Part shown: piece after piece, positions 1 to 10,590 of the stretch
How positions within the stretch are numbered: position 1 is the first letter of the stretch
Layout of the letters: every line of letters begins with the position of its first letter
Source of the DNA: Boesenbergia rotunda
Taxonomy: Eukaryota > Streptophyta > Magnoliopsida > Zingiberales > Zingiberaceae
DNA: 64,000 bases
Assembly: GCA_024364735.1 (NCBI GenBank)
Contig: JAGFNQ010001117.1
Location: forward strand, 62,001-126,000
Direction: 5' to 3'
Made by a program: the position numbers and the translations under genes
The notes under the pieces: generated by a model
The model's database searches: none
What the model saw: the letters and a program-made list of their open reading frames with translations, nothing else
What the model was told of the DNA's origin: nothing

Positions 1-1260
1 TTTTAGTTCCATATTATGAGTTTCATGTCATTATTGTTGGTTTATATTATTGCACATGCATGTATGATGTGAACAAATATACGAGGAGATGCTCTCTTTT
101 ATACATGAGTCTGCAGGAGGTACAAATTCAGGGCCCAAATTTGTATTGAATCAAATTGGGTCGTGTATGAGCATAACCTACGCACGTCGAATGTCGAACT
201 GATTGAGACAAAATTTGCCCAAGTGGAACAACAAATATTTTGCCACATGGATTGTTTTTGCTTGTTGTTCAAGAGTGTAATGAAAACATTAACTATTGTT
301 AATGGTGGTTTTGTAACCTCCTGGATAATAATAGTAGACCATTGATAGCCAACGATTATTACTAAACCTTAGACATTGAATGACCTTTTACTGTGTTCAA
401 TACAGATAAGGGATGATGCTCCTAGATAAGGAGATTATGGTCTTGAACAAAGGAGAGTAAACGCTCAACCAATAGAAATTCTTCCACCTTCGTTCCCCAA
501 CCTCTTCTGACCTGCACCAAGTTGACTAGTGTGCCAGCACGATCTGCGTGTGTCAAATGTCAGACTGGTTGGAATAAAATTTACCCGAGTAGAATAATCA
601 ATATGTTGCCACATAGATTCTTTTTGCTTGTTGCTTGAGAATGTAACGAAAGCATTAATTATTGTTAATGACGATTTCATAACCTCCCAGATAGTAATGG
701 TGTCCATTGATGGCCGACGACTATCATTATACCTTAGGCATTGAATGACTTTTACTTCGCATTCAATGCAGATGAGGGATGTTGCTCTTATATAAGGAGA
801 CCATGGTCTTGAGTAGAGGAGGGCAGACGCTTAGCAATCGAGTACTATCTAAGTTTGTCCAGTGCTCGGTGGTGATCACGGTGTACCACTAACTAGATGT
901 AGGGTGAATCTGTTTAAGGAAACTGCGTTCATTGTAGGCCTTTGTATCTTCCACTCGGGAACACTCGGTTTCCACTCAGCAGTCGCTAATTGACACTCAG
1001 AGTGGGCAGTCGGATTCGGTGAATCTGCATTCAGATTCGGTGAATCCACATTCGGATTCGGAGACTTGGTAGTCGATGAGTCGACACTCTGCACTCAACA
1101 ATCAGCCATACAAGGCATCCCAGTCTTCTAGGCAACTTAGTCATCTCAAGCAGCTCATTCTTTTCTGCTTGGTAGTCCGAAATTATCAACTCAGATCACC
1201 CAACAAATAAGTCTAATTTGATTGTTATTTCGATTCGGACTACGTACTTTCCCTCTATTT
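1..1260 (+). mobile_element. LTR remnant, family A (copy 1)
   Basis: This stretch has no open gene. It reads like the U3-R-U5 part of an LTR: a TATA motif near 798-806 (TATATAAGG), then a transcript-leader-like stretch, then the block CTGTTTAAGGAAACTGCG at 910-927. The same order (TATA, about 100-250 bp, nearly the same block) recurs at 47381-47632 on the + strand and at about 6990-6759 on the - strand, so the three are copies of one family. Positions 1013-1062 hold about three copies of a GATTCGGTGAATC-like unit. Element ends are not defined here and no retrotransposon protein is encoded. Family assignment beyond LTR-type is inference. Confidence 0.5.
165..850 (+). repeat. Diverged tandem duplication inside the LTR remnant
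   Basis: Positions about 165-465 and 530-850 align throughout with a period near 363 bp. Matching landmarks are the CGAATGTCGAACTG-like start, the GCCACAT and TTTTTGCTTGTTG blocks, TAATTATTGTTAATG, CATTGAATGAC, and a TATA-proximal end with ATGGTCTTGA. Only the second copy keeps a good TATA motif. The copies differ by many substitutions, so the duplication is old. It probably duplicates the U3 promoter part of the LTR. Confidence 0.7.
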
Positions 1261-1274
1261 CTGACAAGGTTGTT

Positions 1275-1276
<2 letters not shown>

Positions 1277-1310
<34 letters not shown>

Positions 1311-1491
1311 ATGTTATATTGGGGCACCCAGTGGGCGACAACGTTAAGTTTTTTTTTTTGACTTACGGTTAAATTATTTAGGACTTTGCCTTTAAAATTT
1401 AGGGGTTGTGTTATATTATTAACTACACAACAAGTTTCAAAATGAAAAAAATTGAGATGCTTACGAGATGTGTAAAATAACAAATCTCTCT

Positions 1492-1549
<58 letters not shown>
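1277..1549. repeat. Two (TA)n microsatellites flanking a 187-bp insert
   Basis: Pure AT/TA runs lie at 1277-1307 and 1495-1549. Between them, 1308-1494 is ordinary AT-rich sequence without a reading frame. A unique segment with (TA)n on both sides can arise by insertion of an element into a microsatellite, as seen more clearly at 53.9-54.3 kb. Terminal inverted repeats are weak here, so an element is possible but not shown. Confidence 0.6.
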
Positions 1550-1552
<3 letters not shown>

Positions 1553-1777
1553 AATCGGGTATTCAATTTTTGTGAGCTGATTAATTCCAAGATGGATGGT
1601 TGAAGAAAGCGCCACTCAATTCGAACCCTCAAAACTCCTGGTCCGGCATAGGGTTTACGCCCCGCTACTAGAGGAGTTGCATGCTTGCCACTTGCAAACA
1701 TAGCCTTGCACGCTTTTGCTACAACCGAGCTATGAAGAATGGCCCATGCGGTCAAATGGGATCCTATATCCCGAGGA

Positions 1778-2106
1778 TCCTGTGTCCCCGTGTCTTGAAT
1801 TCATCGATGATGACCGACGAGTCCTTCGATCGCCAATCGGACATCATCATTAGTCTCCGATTGTCGTCCCGAATCAAATGATATCCTGGGAGAACAGTGA
1901 ACCGGTCGAGATAGTCGCAATTACGATCTCGGCAGATTCGACGATGAATTCGACGAAATCGCAATTGCGACGATCTCCGACGGGTTCACCGTATCCCCTA
2001 GGATATAATTTTGTTCGGGATGGGGTGGTGTCCGATCGACGATCGAAGAATTCACCGGTCATCGCCTGCGAATTAGGACACAGAGACAGGATTATTGGGG
2101 ACAAAG
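1778..2106. mobile_element. Foldback element sharing a core with dispersed MITEs
   Basis: The left arm (about 1778-1945) and right arm (about 1960-2106) are imperfect reverse complements. AGGATCCTGTGTCCC, then TCGATCGCCAATCGGAC, then CGTCCCGAATCAAA on the left reappear inverted on the right as TTGTTCGGGATGG, GTCCGATCGACGATCG and GGACACAGAGACAGGATTATT. The centre is near 1950. The right arm carries the core GACGGGTTCACCGT...TATAATTTTGTTCGGGA, which recurs at 8.3, 18.7, 19.4, 26.6, 54.1 and 55.1 kb. The open frames here are by-products of the palindrome. Confidence 0.7.
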
Positions 2107-3566
2107 AATTTGTTCTCCCATGCGGTGGATGTGTCACTGACAAAAATGTCTTCAAGTTTGGCCTATCCGAACTCTTTGTCTCGCAATGGGGTTGTGACCC
2201 TGCTTCTTCACTCCATAGGTTGGGCCCCTACTTTCACCTTTGCTCGCGAATTACTTGTGTCGCCCTATAGCTTGCCAGTCGCTAATGCGGCATGCTACGC
2301 GCAAGTGAGGGAGCCTAAACGGGATGAGCACCATGGCGATAGATCGAACATTGGTCGCTTTTGTATTGGAAATGTGACATTGGCCGACCTTTTGGCATCC
2401 GCTCGCATGAGCGCAGCCTTGTATTTAGAAATGTAAATTGAGAAGTGCTTGTTTCGTTCGAAACTGACATCTTCTTAAATTTGTCATTCTATTTGAGAAA
2501 AATTCTCTCTTAGGTACATAGTTGAGAGATTACAGTAAGAAACATCCTTTCACAAAATAATAAAGTAAGAAACATGTACATTTAGATTAAAATTATTGCA
2601 AATATGATAAATTAGTGTGTGTGTATTTATAAAATCAACCTAAACTTATGGGTAGGCACACAAGCGTTATACGCATTCTAACGTGTTCTCAGTAAATTTG
2701 GTGAAAGTTAGGTTTGCATCTTTAATGAATTTATTATTTATTATTTTTGATAATTTAGGTGTTGAAATTTTATCTAATAAATTAGGGATATTTATTATTT
2801 ATTACCTTTCGAACTGATAAATCACAATTCCTTATTAATTTAAAGTACACAATTGAAGAAATAAGTCGCCCTTTAGTAATGATGATGTAGCAGTTAGATT
2901 TTTTAAATAGTTAATTAAATATTTAAAGATTAAATTTTAATAGTGTGGTTACAATTGTAATGTATGATAGGGGTTTTTCTTGTGAGTAAGGACAATCTTA
3001 AGAATGAGTAGTCATTTGCACGAACTTTTATGGATATTTCTCGATTTATTTTAATAATTTTTATGAAATTAAATCGGTGATCTACCTATGTAATTAATCG
3101 ATTCAAGAAGTAGATATTGGATTAAAAATAATCATAATAATAAAAAATAAGAAATTTTAAATTTAAATTCTATGGAATAGTAATATTTATACGTTGAATA
3201 TGTATTTATGCTCCAAATTTAACTAATAGATAATTTAAAAATTATCTAATTTCAAAATTAATTTGACGAAATTTGAATTTGTTTTTTTATCCACTCGAAA
3301 TTAAACAAAACTAAAATTTCATCTTTCCAACTACTCAAATGAACTTTAGTTATGTGGGCCCCTCAGTTATCGTACCTGCCACACACCAGCCAATGAGAGA
3401 GGCTTTCCTCCCCCGCATACACTTTATCGCGATCGTCTCGCCGCGCTTCGCCTCTTCTTCTCGTTGCTCCTCTTCTCCATCTGCTTCTCCCTCCTCTTCT
3501 TTGGTGCTTTTAGGGCCGCGGCGGCGGCGGAGACTACGTTGAAAAGGTGCGGGAGCAAAGGCGGAG
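2107..3566 (+). other. Intergenic region and 5' flank of the DTM1-like gene
   Basis: Positions 2107-2440 are GC-richer than the flanks and contain an open frame with no recognisable domain, probably old repeat DNA. 2450-3330 is AT-rich and featureless. 3340-3566 becomes C/T-rich and then GC-rich, which fits the promoter and 5' leader of the gene starting at 3567. No convincing TATA box was found. Confidence 0.4.
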
Positions 3567-5992
3567 ATGCGGCGCGAGGCGGAGCTGCAGTCGAGCCTGC
3601 TGACTCTGGCGGCGGTGATGGTCCTTGTCGGGATCTGGACCTTCTCTCTCAAGAAGATGCTTGGCACTTACGCCTTCGGGATCCTCGGGATCGCGGGGAT
3701 CCTCTTGCCCGACTGGGATTACTTCGATCGGGACTTCTCGCAGTGGTCCGCGCCCATGCCCGCTCGGAGAACCCCCGGCGTCGCTCCGGATCACGATACT
3801 TATAGGTATGGAATTGCCATATTACTGAGCTTCGGAAGATCCATTTTTCTTCTTCTGTATGATAAAAACCATCTTCGAGATTTGTACTGCTGGAAATTGA
3901 AACTAGAGATGTCACGGTCTAGGGATGATGGCATCTACATTCATACCCATTTTACATCCGTACGTGTTCTATAGGTCTCTAATCAAAGATTCATCTTATA
4001 ATATTAAGATGGAAATCAGTACCCGATTGAATCAGTTGGTTACCTGCCGCCATATCTCTTCCTAATAGTTGTCTAGTAAGCTTCACATGTTTGGTGAAGT
4101 AGCTTGATGAACTGAAACCAATTGAAGTTTTTTTTTAAAAGGAAAAAAATTCAAGTACTCATTTAATTTATTAATAGGTAGGGAATTGATATAATTTTTC
4201 CCATATCACTACCATAGATGGTGAGTGATCTATGTATTTGTTCTGTGGTCAATGTCACAACAAAGGAAGGAAAGCATTGGAAAAGCAACTACTGATTGCC
4301 AGTTCGATTGGGTAGGAGAATTGAAATCTAATAAAAGCTTTGCCTCACTTGCACTAGCTATCATCATACGTTGTTGAAGAATTATTCTAGTTGGAAATAT
4401 TTCTTCCACCAAATCATCAATGAAGCATGATGCGGAAGACATGCTAAATCATACATGACGTGGGAACTTTTTATTCTTGTTGTTCGGTCAAGTTCCATTG
4501 ATAATGTCAGCATCGAATGAGTTGAGTTAATATCTTTGTGTGCAAAGCAAGTAATAATACAGCAACCCACCGCTACTTGCTACTTGAAGATCAAAACTAG
4601 CTCATTTTGTAGAATCCCATTGTCATTTAGCATGTGAATCACATAGACGAACAATTATGATTCGAGAATTTTGTGTTGTTAAGATATTACTCAGTTGATG
4701 GAAAAATAAATTAACTAGTATTGCATTACCGTACAAATTGGCCTGTATCACAAGCAGCATGGTTTCCTTCTAGTGGAAGTTCTTCAAAGAACTCGACAAC
4801 ATGTATTTTGGAAGTATTGTTGGTTATCTCTGTTATTTGTTATTGTCAAATTACATTTCCTTTCAACTCAAGATCATCAACTGTTCTAAATAAACCTTGT
4901 TCATTATACAAGACAATTGAATAAACCGTGTCTGCAATAAAATTTCAGAATGAGTCAGAAATATGTGTTTTCGTCAAACAAGCATTATGTAAACAAGCAC
5001 CTGACAATTAGACTCATTTTTGTTGTTAAATGACTTGTCGTACAACAATTTTGAGTTGCATTGTACCGTAACTACTTCATGTCTCACTTGCTTTTCCTTG
5101 GTCAAAGTCTTGAAAGCGACCGTGACTTTGCAATTAAATTGATGTTCCTGTTGTCATCTGTTTTAGTTTCTCTGAGCTATAGGAAAGAAATGAATTCTCA
5201 TCTAGTCTAGCTTTATAATATGGTTATGCTATGTACTTTTTTGCTTTTGCAAAGTAAAAAGAATAGAATGATCGGATTATATCAATCCTCATTAGACAAA
5301 AGGATTTACCAGTTATGTCTATAGTTTGAAAAGGGCTCCCATTATTAGTCATCTTTTTTTTTTTCAAGAATAATGTGTAAGTAAGAGGTTTAGATATTTT
5401 ACATTTATAATTGAGCAATGAAGAACTGATGGGAATATTGCAAATAGGACAATCGGTCGTGAGATAAGATTCATGTAGTCAATTCCAAAGGGATTGGTAA
5501 CTAATGACATAATTTTTTATTGCATGCTATCAATAGGATAAAAGTATAGTAGTTAAAAAGGTTAACTCGAGTCTTTTGTGACTGCCATGTATCCCTTAAT
5601 TTAAAATAGAATTTAAAAATACTTCAATAAGATCAACTGTGTTGTTTTCGCAATATAATGTCGTTGATCGTGAATCATCATAGTGGTGTCACAATATAAT
5701 CAATGTTGACATAGCTTCCTCTTGTCTGCTATACCTGAGCTATGAATCTAATGATGATTTAGAAGATATTAGTGTCTCTGGAATTCATCAATCTCTTAAA
5801 TGTTTATGGAATTCCTCAACAAAGTATGATTCAATTACACAAAAAAGAAATAACAATCTTGTTGTTGAATTCATTATATGTTCTAATTGTTTTACCTATT
5901 GCAGGTTCAAGTTTCATCCGCTGCGAGTGACAATAATAACCCTAATCTACGGCTTGGGACTCTACAAGTGGTGGAAGTTCCTTTCAAATTAG
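3567..5992 (+). CDS. DTM1: Signal peptidase complex-like protein, DTM1/SPC12 family
   Basis: Two exons, 3567-3805 and 5905-5992, with a GT-AG intron of 2.1 kb, give 108 residues. The donor is TATAG|GTATGG and the acceptor TTGCAG|G. The junction falls inside an Arg codon. Two hydrophobic segments (about residues 11-47) are followed by LLPDWDYFDRDFSQW, a polar linker with PMPARR, and a basic/aromatic tail ending YKWWKFLSN. This matches the plant SPCS1/SPC12-like family that includes rice DTM1, an ER-membrane protein needed for tapetum development and meiocyte progression. Its length is normal for the family. The ATG at 3567 is chosen because MRREAELQSSLL is the family's N-terminus. SPC12 itself is an accessory subunit of ER signal peptidase. 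That this copy does what rice DTM1 does is inference. Confidence 0.85.
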
Positions 5993-6291
5993 CTCTGTTG
6001 GCAATCAAATGAGCTACACTTATCTCCTATTTTCAATTCTCTACTGATACAACCATTTAGCTGATGAGCTATCCCAGTATTTGTTGTGTGTGGTTCTCCC
6101 CTCTCATAATTTGTCCCTAATCTCTTCATTTTTCATTCTTTTGTTTTGTGAAAATTGGCACTACATTGGATCAGTTTGGTTGTTCTTATTTGTTCACTCT
6201 CTTCAAAAGTAATGCAATCTTGATTGATTATACGCAAATTCACGGTTTTCTGTCATTCTCTCCTATATTTACAAATATTTATTTTAACACT
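5993..6291 (+). other. 3' flank of the DTM1-like gene
   Basis: T-rich sequence after the stop codon, without coding signal, that probably holds the 3' UTR. It ends where the minus-strand LTR remnant begins. Confidence 0.4.
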
Positions 6292-7130
6292 TGTTAGTGG
6301 AAATGCTTCTATTCGGAGAAGTTATAATAAATTGAAATTACAAAAATAATTTCAACTTATCTGTTGAGTGACCCAAGCTATTTTTTCTCACACTGCAGTC
6401 TCCCGAGCAGTGTTTCCCGAGCTCCCGAGTGAAGCTCCCGAGTGAGTTTCCCGAGCTCTCGAGCGAAGCTCTCGAGCGAAGCTCCCGAGCGAAGCTCCCG
6501 AGCGAAGCTCCCGAATGAGGTTCCCGAGCTCTTGAGTGAAGCTCTCGACTCGACCAGCGTCTTCCAAACTCCCGAGTGGAATTCCCGAGTGGAGTCCCGA
6601 GTGAAGCTTCCGACCTGACCAGCGTCTCCCGAACTCCCGAGCCCGAGCTGGAATTCTCGAGTGGAGTCCCGAGTGAAGCTCCCGAACTCTCGACTAGGAT
6701 CTCCAGAGTAGTGGTCGGACGTCTCCCGACCGACCAGGAATTTGCTGAGGTCTGCGCAGCGCAGTTTCCTTGAAACAGATTCGTCTTCCTCCGACGGTAC
6801 ATCGAGGCTCAGATGAACTTCTATCTCTCAGGATACAACAGCAAACCACGGGCACAACGGAGCACTCGTTGTTCGTGGCGAACTGAGGAAGTGTCTGACT
6901 GTTATCAGAGGAGGTCGGGTACGAGGCAGAGTGGAAGAGGGGAATCACTCTGTATTGGCCTCCCTTTTGTTCTCGGTCACGACCTCCTTATATAGGCTCA
7001 GACCCCCGCAGTATTCAATGACGAATTAATTGTCGAGTACTATGGTGAATGAATCACTTTTTGTCACCATCTATAATCACCATCTATAATCAACTCATAT
7101 TCCATAATCTAAATTATTAATCTTGCAACT
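6292..7130 (-). mobile_element. LTR remnant, family A (copy 2), with an expanded minisatellite
   Basis: Read on the minus strand there is a TATA motif near 6990 (TATAAGGAGG), a leader-like stretch with GTTGTATCCTGAGA, the conserved block at 6778-6759, a repeat tract and a U5-like end with CACTCAACAGATAAGTTGAA. The + strand copy at 47042-47802 has the same order and the same end (CACTCAGCAGCTAAGTTGAA). The outer end near 6292 reads TGTTAG on the + strand, as expected for an LTR terminus; the other boundary (about 7130) is uncertain. No retrotransposon protein is present. Confidence 0.6.
6405..6690. repeat. 13-bp minisatellite AGCTCCCGAGCGA
   Basis: At least a dozen near-copies of AGCTCCCGAGCGA (variants AGCTCCCGAGTGA, AGCTCTCGAGCGA, ATTCCCGAGTGGA) run in tandem with a few interruptions such as CTCGACTCGACCAGCG. 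Because 13 is not a multiple of 3, any reading frame through it changes phase at each unit. The 154-residue Ser/Arg-rich frame on the minus strand is therefore unlikely to be a real protein. Confidence 0.85.
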
Positions 7131-7903
7131 TTGGCATGTGGATCAAATTCGAGGAAGAATTTAAGAGGAATTCAACTAAAACATAACCGAGTTTGGTTAT
7201 GGGAAGCAATTCAATTGCCAGCAGAGTTCTCCCACCGATGCAGATGCAGTGAAAACAGAATTAAGAATCTGAAAATATTTTCTGAGTTTGTTTCTTGGGG
7301 GTCAAGAGCAGTCATAGAAGCGGAGGAGAAAGGGGGAACAAAACAAAGTGATACCGTCGAGATCAGGGAATGAGCTGACTACTGGCTTCGACGGTCTAAG
7401 TCAAGACGGATCTTTGTGAAACCCTTCGACACAAAAAATGACTCCAACTGAAAGAAATCAGAAGACGAAAAAAAAAAGACCAGTAGAAAAATATTGTGCA
7501 TGAAATTCAGATTACAAAATTTGAAATGTAATCCAAATTATATATAATTAATCTTATAATTCAGATTATAAAATTTTATTAATTTTTAAATTTAGATTGT
7601 ATTATATTATAATTTTAAAATTATATTAAAAAAAAATAATCTTGGAATGTAAAGATTACATCACAACGCAAAATACCTTTTATCAAACATAACTTGCTTC
7701 CACATGAGCTGATGCATTTTTATACTATTTTAGGAGAGTTGTGATAATTTTCACTGGACACTCCGTTCATTTCCTATGTGTCAATCCATGTCTTTAGATT
7801 GTGTCCGCACCATGCTTTGCACCACGTCTTCCCCTTGCCCACTTGTCTGGCTGATCGAGTCTCTCATCGGGCTCAATTCAGGTTGGATTTTGGTTGCATG
7901 GCT
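7131..7903. other. Intergenic, no gene seen
   Basis: Low-complexity AT-rich sequence dominates 7480-7740. 7130-7450 has an 80-residue frame with no domain or splice support. It may be the internal side of the neighbouring LTR remnant. Confidence 0.3.
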
Positions 7904-8164
7904 TCACGTACCTCTCCGAGTCTGATTAGAACTCAGTCTTAAGTTTGGATATCTCAACTCGAGCTCGGATGTAAGTCGGGCTGATTCTAATCGAGCTCGA
8001 TCATGAGTCATGTTGACTTGACCCTGCATTAAGTGGCCTGCCATCTCCGCCTCATCATAAAAACAGAAAACTTGAAGACCATCCTTACAGCTGGTTGCCT
8101 GTAGTAGAAGAGAGAGGAGCAACAGGAGGAAGCAACCTCCATGCAAAAATTTTAAAATATTCAT
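7904..8164 (-). CDS. Small frame with a signal-peptide-like N-terminus, unassigned
   Basis: An 86-residue frame begins MNILKFLHGGC followed by an uninterrupted Leu-rich stretch (FLLLLLSLLLQA) and a small-residue site before TSCKDG, which looks like a cleavable secretory signal. The part after it has two Cys, is acidic and matches no family I recognise. A GGTCAAG donor-like sequence follows LMQ, so this might be the first exon of a longer secreted or receptor-type protein whose other exons are missing. It lies just upstream of a MITE. It could equally be a chance frame. Confidence 0.3.
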   Translation of the reverse strand: MNILKFLHGGCFLLLLLSLLLQATSCKDGLQVFCFYDEAEMAGHLMQGQVNMTHDRARLESARLTSELELRYPNLRLSSNQTRRGT

Positions 8165-8234
8165 TTTTTATTAAAACATGTTAATAAAATAAAATTTCTA
8201 TTTTTTAAATGAAAAATAATAGGGAGAATGAAAA

Positions 8235-8420
8235 TAAAAAAGTGAGAAGCATAGTGAATGACGTGACATTTTACATGTAGCGATCTTCGACGGGTTCACC
8301 GTGCCCCCCAAGGTATAGTTTGATTCGGGACGGTAGCCGAAGACAGTCGATGGTGTCCAAGCGATAATCGAATGTGTATATGTAAAGTACCATGTCATAC
8401 AACATCATTCATTATGTTTT
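8235..8420. mobile_element. Small foldback element (GACGGGTTCACCG family), copy 2
   Basis: An inner core (CGACGGGTTCACCGTGCC, then AGGTATAGTTTGATTCGGGACG, then TGGTGTCCAAGCGATAATCG) is bounded by AT-rich arms. The left arm has GTGAATGACGTGACATTTTACATG and the right arm has GTACCATGTCATACAACATCATTC, roughly inverted. It has the same organisation as the copies at 18.6, 19.3 and 26.55 kb. There is no coding capacity. Confidence 0.6.
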
Positions 8421-8499
8421 TTACTCTCTCTATCATTGCACTTTTTAAATTTCTCTAATCCAGGTTACAGAGTGCAAAGAAATGGATTCCGTCTTTGAG

Positions 8500-9855
8500 A
8501 GTAAATATGAACCGTTTTTACCAAATCACCTATAAAATTTTGAAAATTATCAAATATGTCTGTGAATTTTAAAAATATAAAATTATATATTTATTTTTAA
8601 AATATTTTTAATCAGTTGATAAATTAGTAGATTAATTTTTTTTTTTATCGATTTCGCTTTGTTAAAATTATCAATCGAATAAATTTCACTCGGTTGAAAT
8701 TTTGAATAAATTAGTTTGACTAATTTTAGTCGACTGATTTAATTTTTTTTAATCAAAATTGATTTTGGGCTAAATTAGTTGATAGATAAAACAATCTCAG
8801 ATTGATACGAAACTAACTCTTATATGTTCGTCTAATTCTCCTGATTACATTCATACCCTCAAGCATAAGTTTGACGCAATATATTGAGAGTGATGATTTT
8901 TTGAATATGAATGTATTCGAAAAATTCAATTCATCTTCAAAACATTATGGTTTGAAAATTTTAATTCATATCATATTGATGATGTTTGAGAGGATGAATA
9001 TAATTAAGAGAAGTAGACAAACACATGAAGCTAGTTTCATGATAATCCAAGATCATTTAGTCTATCAGCCGATTTTAGAGAATGAATATAATCAGGAGAG
9101 TTTGATGAACACATAAGAGTTAATTTAATTAATCTAAAGTCGTTTGGTCCATCGGTCGATTTTAGACAGTAATTTTTGAAATATGAATTAATTTTTTCGA
9201 ATATATTTATATTAAAAAAATATTACTCTCAATATATTGAGTAAAATTAATAAAGTTTAAGAACATGAATATAATTAGGAGAGGTAGACGAATACATAGA
9301 ACCTAGTTATATGTTAATTCAAGGTCATTTGGTCCACAGCCGATTTTATCCTAAACAGGTTGATAGACCAAACGATCTTGAATTAACATAAAATTAGCTC
9401 GTATGTATTTGTTTACTTCTCCTAATTTTATCCATATCTTCAAATGCCATCCATTTGAAACGAATTAGATTTTTCAAACAATAATTTTTTAAATACAAAT
9501 TAAATTTCTCGAACACATTCGTGTTTAAAAAATTATTGCACTTAATATATTGGTCAAATTGATATTTGAAAATGTAGATATAATCAGGAGAATTAGACGA
9601 GCACATAAGAGCTAGTTTTATGTAAATCCGAGGTCGTTTAGTTCATCAGTCAGTTTTGGGCAAAACTGACTGATGGATCAAACGACCTCGGATTGACATG
9701 AAATTTATACTTATATGTTTGTCTAATTTTTCTTATATATATATATATATATATATATATGTTCTCAAATATCAATTTGGCTAATGTATTAAGAGCAATA
9801 ATTTTTTAAACACAAATTAGATTTTTCAAACATATTCGTGTTAAAAAATTCACTG
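8500..9855. repeat. Scrambled cluster of a dispersed AT-rich repeat
   Basis: A segment containing TTGGTCCATC, GATTTTGGGC, ATATAATCAGGAGA, AGACGAACACATAAGAGCTAG and ATATATTGAG recurs at least five times in direct and inverted orientation (near 8760-8870, 8980-9110, 9240-9370, 9370-9450, 9570-9720), and once more beyond the foldback element at 10590-10720. Internal inverted pairs such as 9640-9690 form hairpins. A (TA)n tract lies at 9736-9761. No protein is encoded. The class is unknown; it may be a composite foldback transposon. Confidence 0.6.
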
Positions 9856-9864
9856 CTCTTAATA

Positions 9865-10581
9865 TATGGGAAAATTTGAGAAAACTCCTCAACATCAAAG
9901 TGGGCTTTGCATATACTCCCCAACCAAAAATGTCTTTGCATGCACTCCCTGATGGGATTGACAAGACAGTTTTGTGTATTATTTTTTTATCAGTATAAAA
10001 GAGTAAAAATTCAGTATAAATCGTAAAGATTTGAGTATAAATTGTTTGAGATTGAGTACTAATTTAAGAAATTTGAGTACAAAGTTTCGGTGACCCCTCA
10101 TGTAAAAATCTTGATGTCGTAAATATAAAAGAGTGAAAACTCAGTATACATTATAAAGATTTGAATATAAATTGTTTGAGATTGAGTACTAATTTAAGAA
10201 ATTTGAGTATAAAATTTCGACGACCCCTCATGTGAAAATCTTGATGTGGAGGATGCAACCTCACATACTCAAATTTCTAAATTTTATACTCAAATTTTTT
10301 TAAATAATACTCAATCTAAATCAATTCATACTTAAATTTTGATAATGTATACTGAAATTTTTACTATATACTAAGATAATGTATACTCAAATTTTTTCAA
10401 ATAATACTCAAATTTCTTAAATTAGTACTCAATCTCAAACAATTTATACTCAAATCTTTATAATGTATACTGAGTTTTCAATTTTTTATACTCAATCTAT
10501 TAGGGAGTGAATGCAAAGAATTTATTAAGTAGGGAGTGCATGCAAAGGCCAATTTGGGATTGGGGAGTTTTCTCCAATTAA
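9865..10581. mobile_element. Long-TIR foldback element, copy 1, with 9-bp target duplication
   Basis: The two ends are reverse complements over roughly 200 bp. On the left are GAGAAAACTCCTCAAC, TCTTTGCATGCACTCCCT and TTGAGTATAAATTGTTTGAG. The same motifs appear on the right arm read backwards (GGAGAAAACTCCCCAAT, CTTTGCATGCACTCCCTA, and so on). It is flanked by CTCTTAATA at 9856-9864 and 10582-10590. Nearby intact copies of the host repeat carry only one such motif, which supports a 9-bp target-site duplication of the kind made by Mutator-like elements. The middle holds a further direct duplication (about 10000-10110 and 10120-10230). It has no transposase. Confidence 0.75.
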
Positions 10582-10590
10582 CTCTTAATA

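Noticed and set aside
1274..1755. Overlapping 110-113 residue minus-strand frames rich in Tyr-Ile
   Set aside because: They are translations of (TA)n microsatellites with no other coding signal.
1764..2270. Three overlapping open frames on both strands (66-130 residues)
   Set aside because: The DNA is palindromic, so open frames appear on both strands; no domain, start context or splice support.
6338..6802. 154-residue Ser/Arg/Gly-rich protein
   Set aside because: It is driven by a 13-bp minisatellite inside an LTR remnant and is not conserved in other copies.
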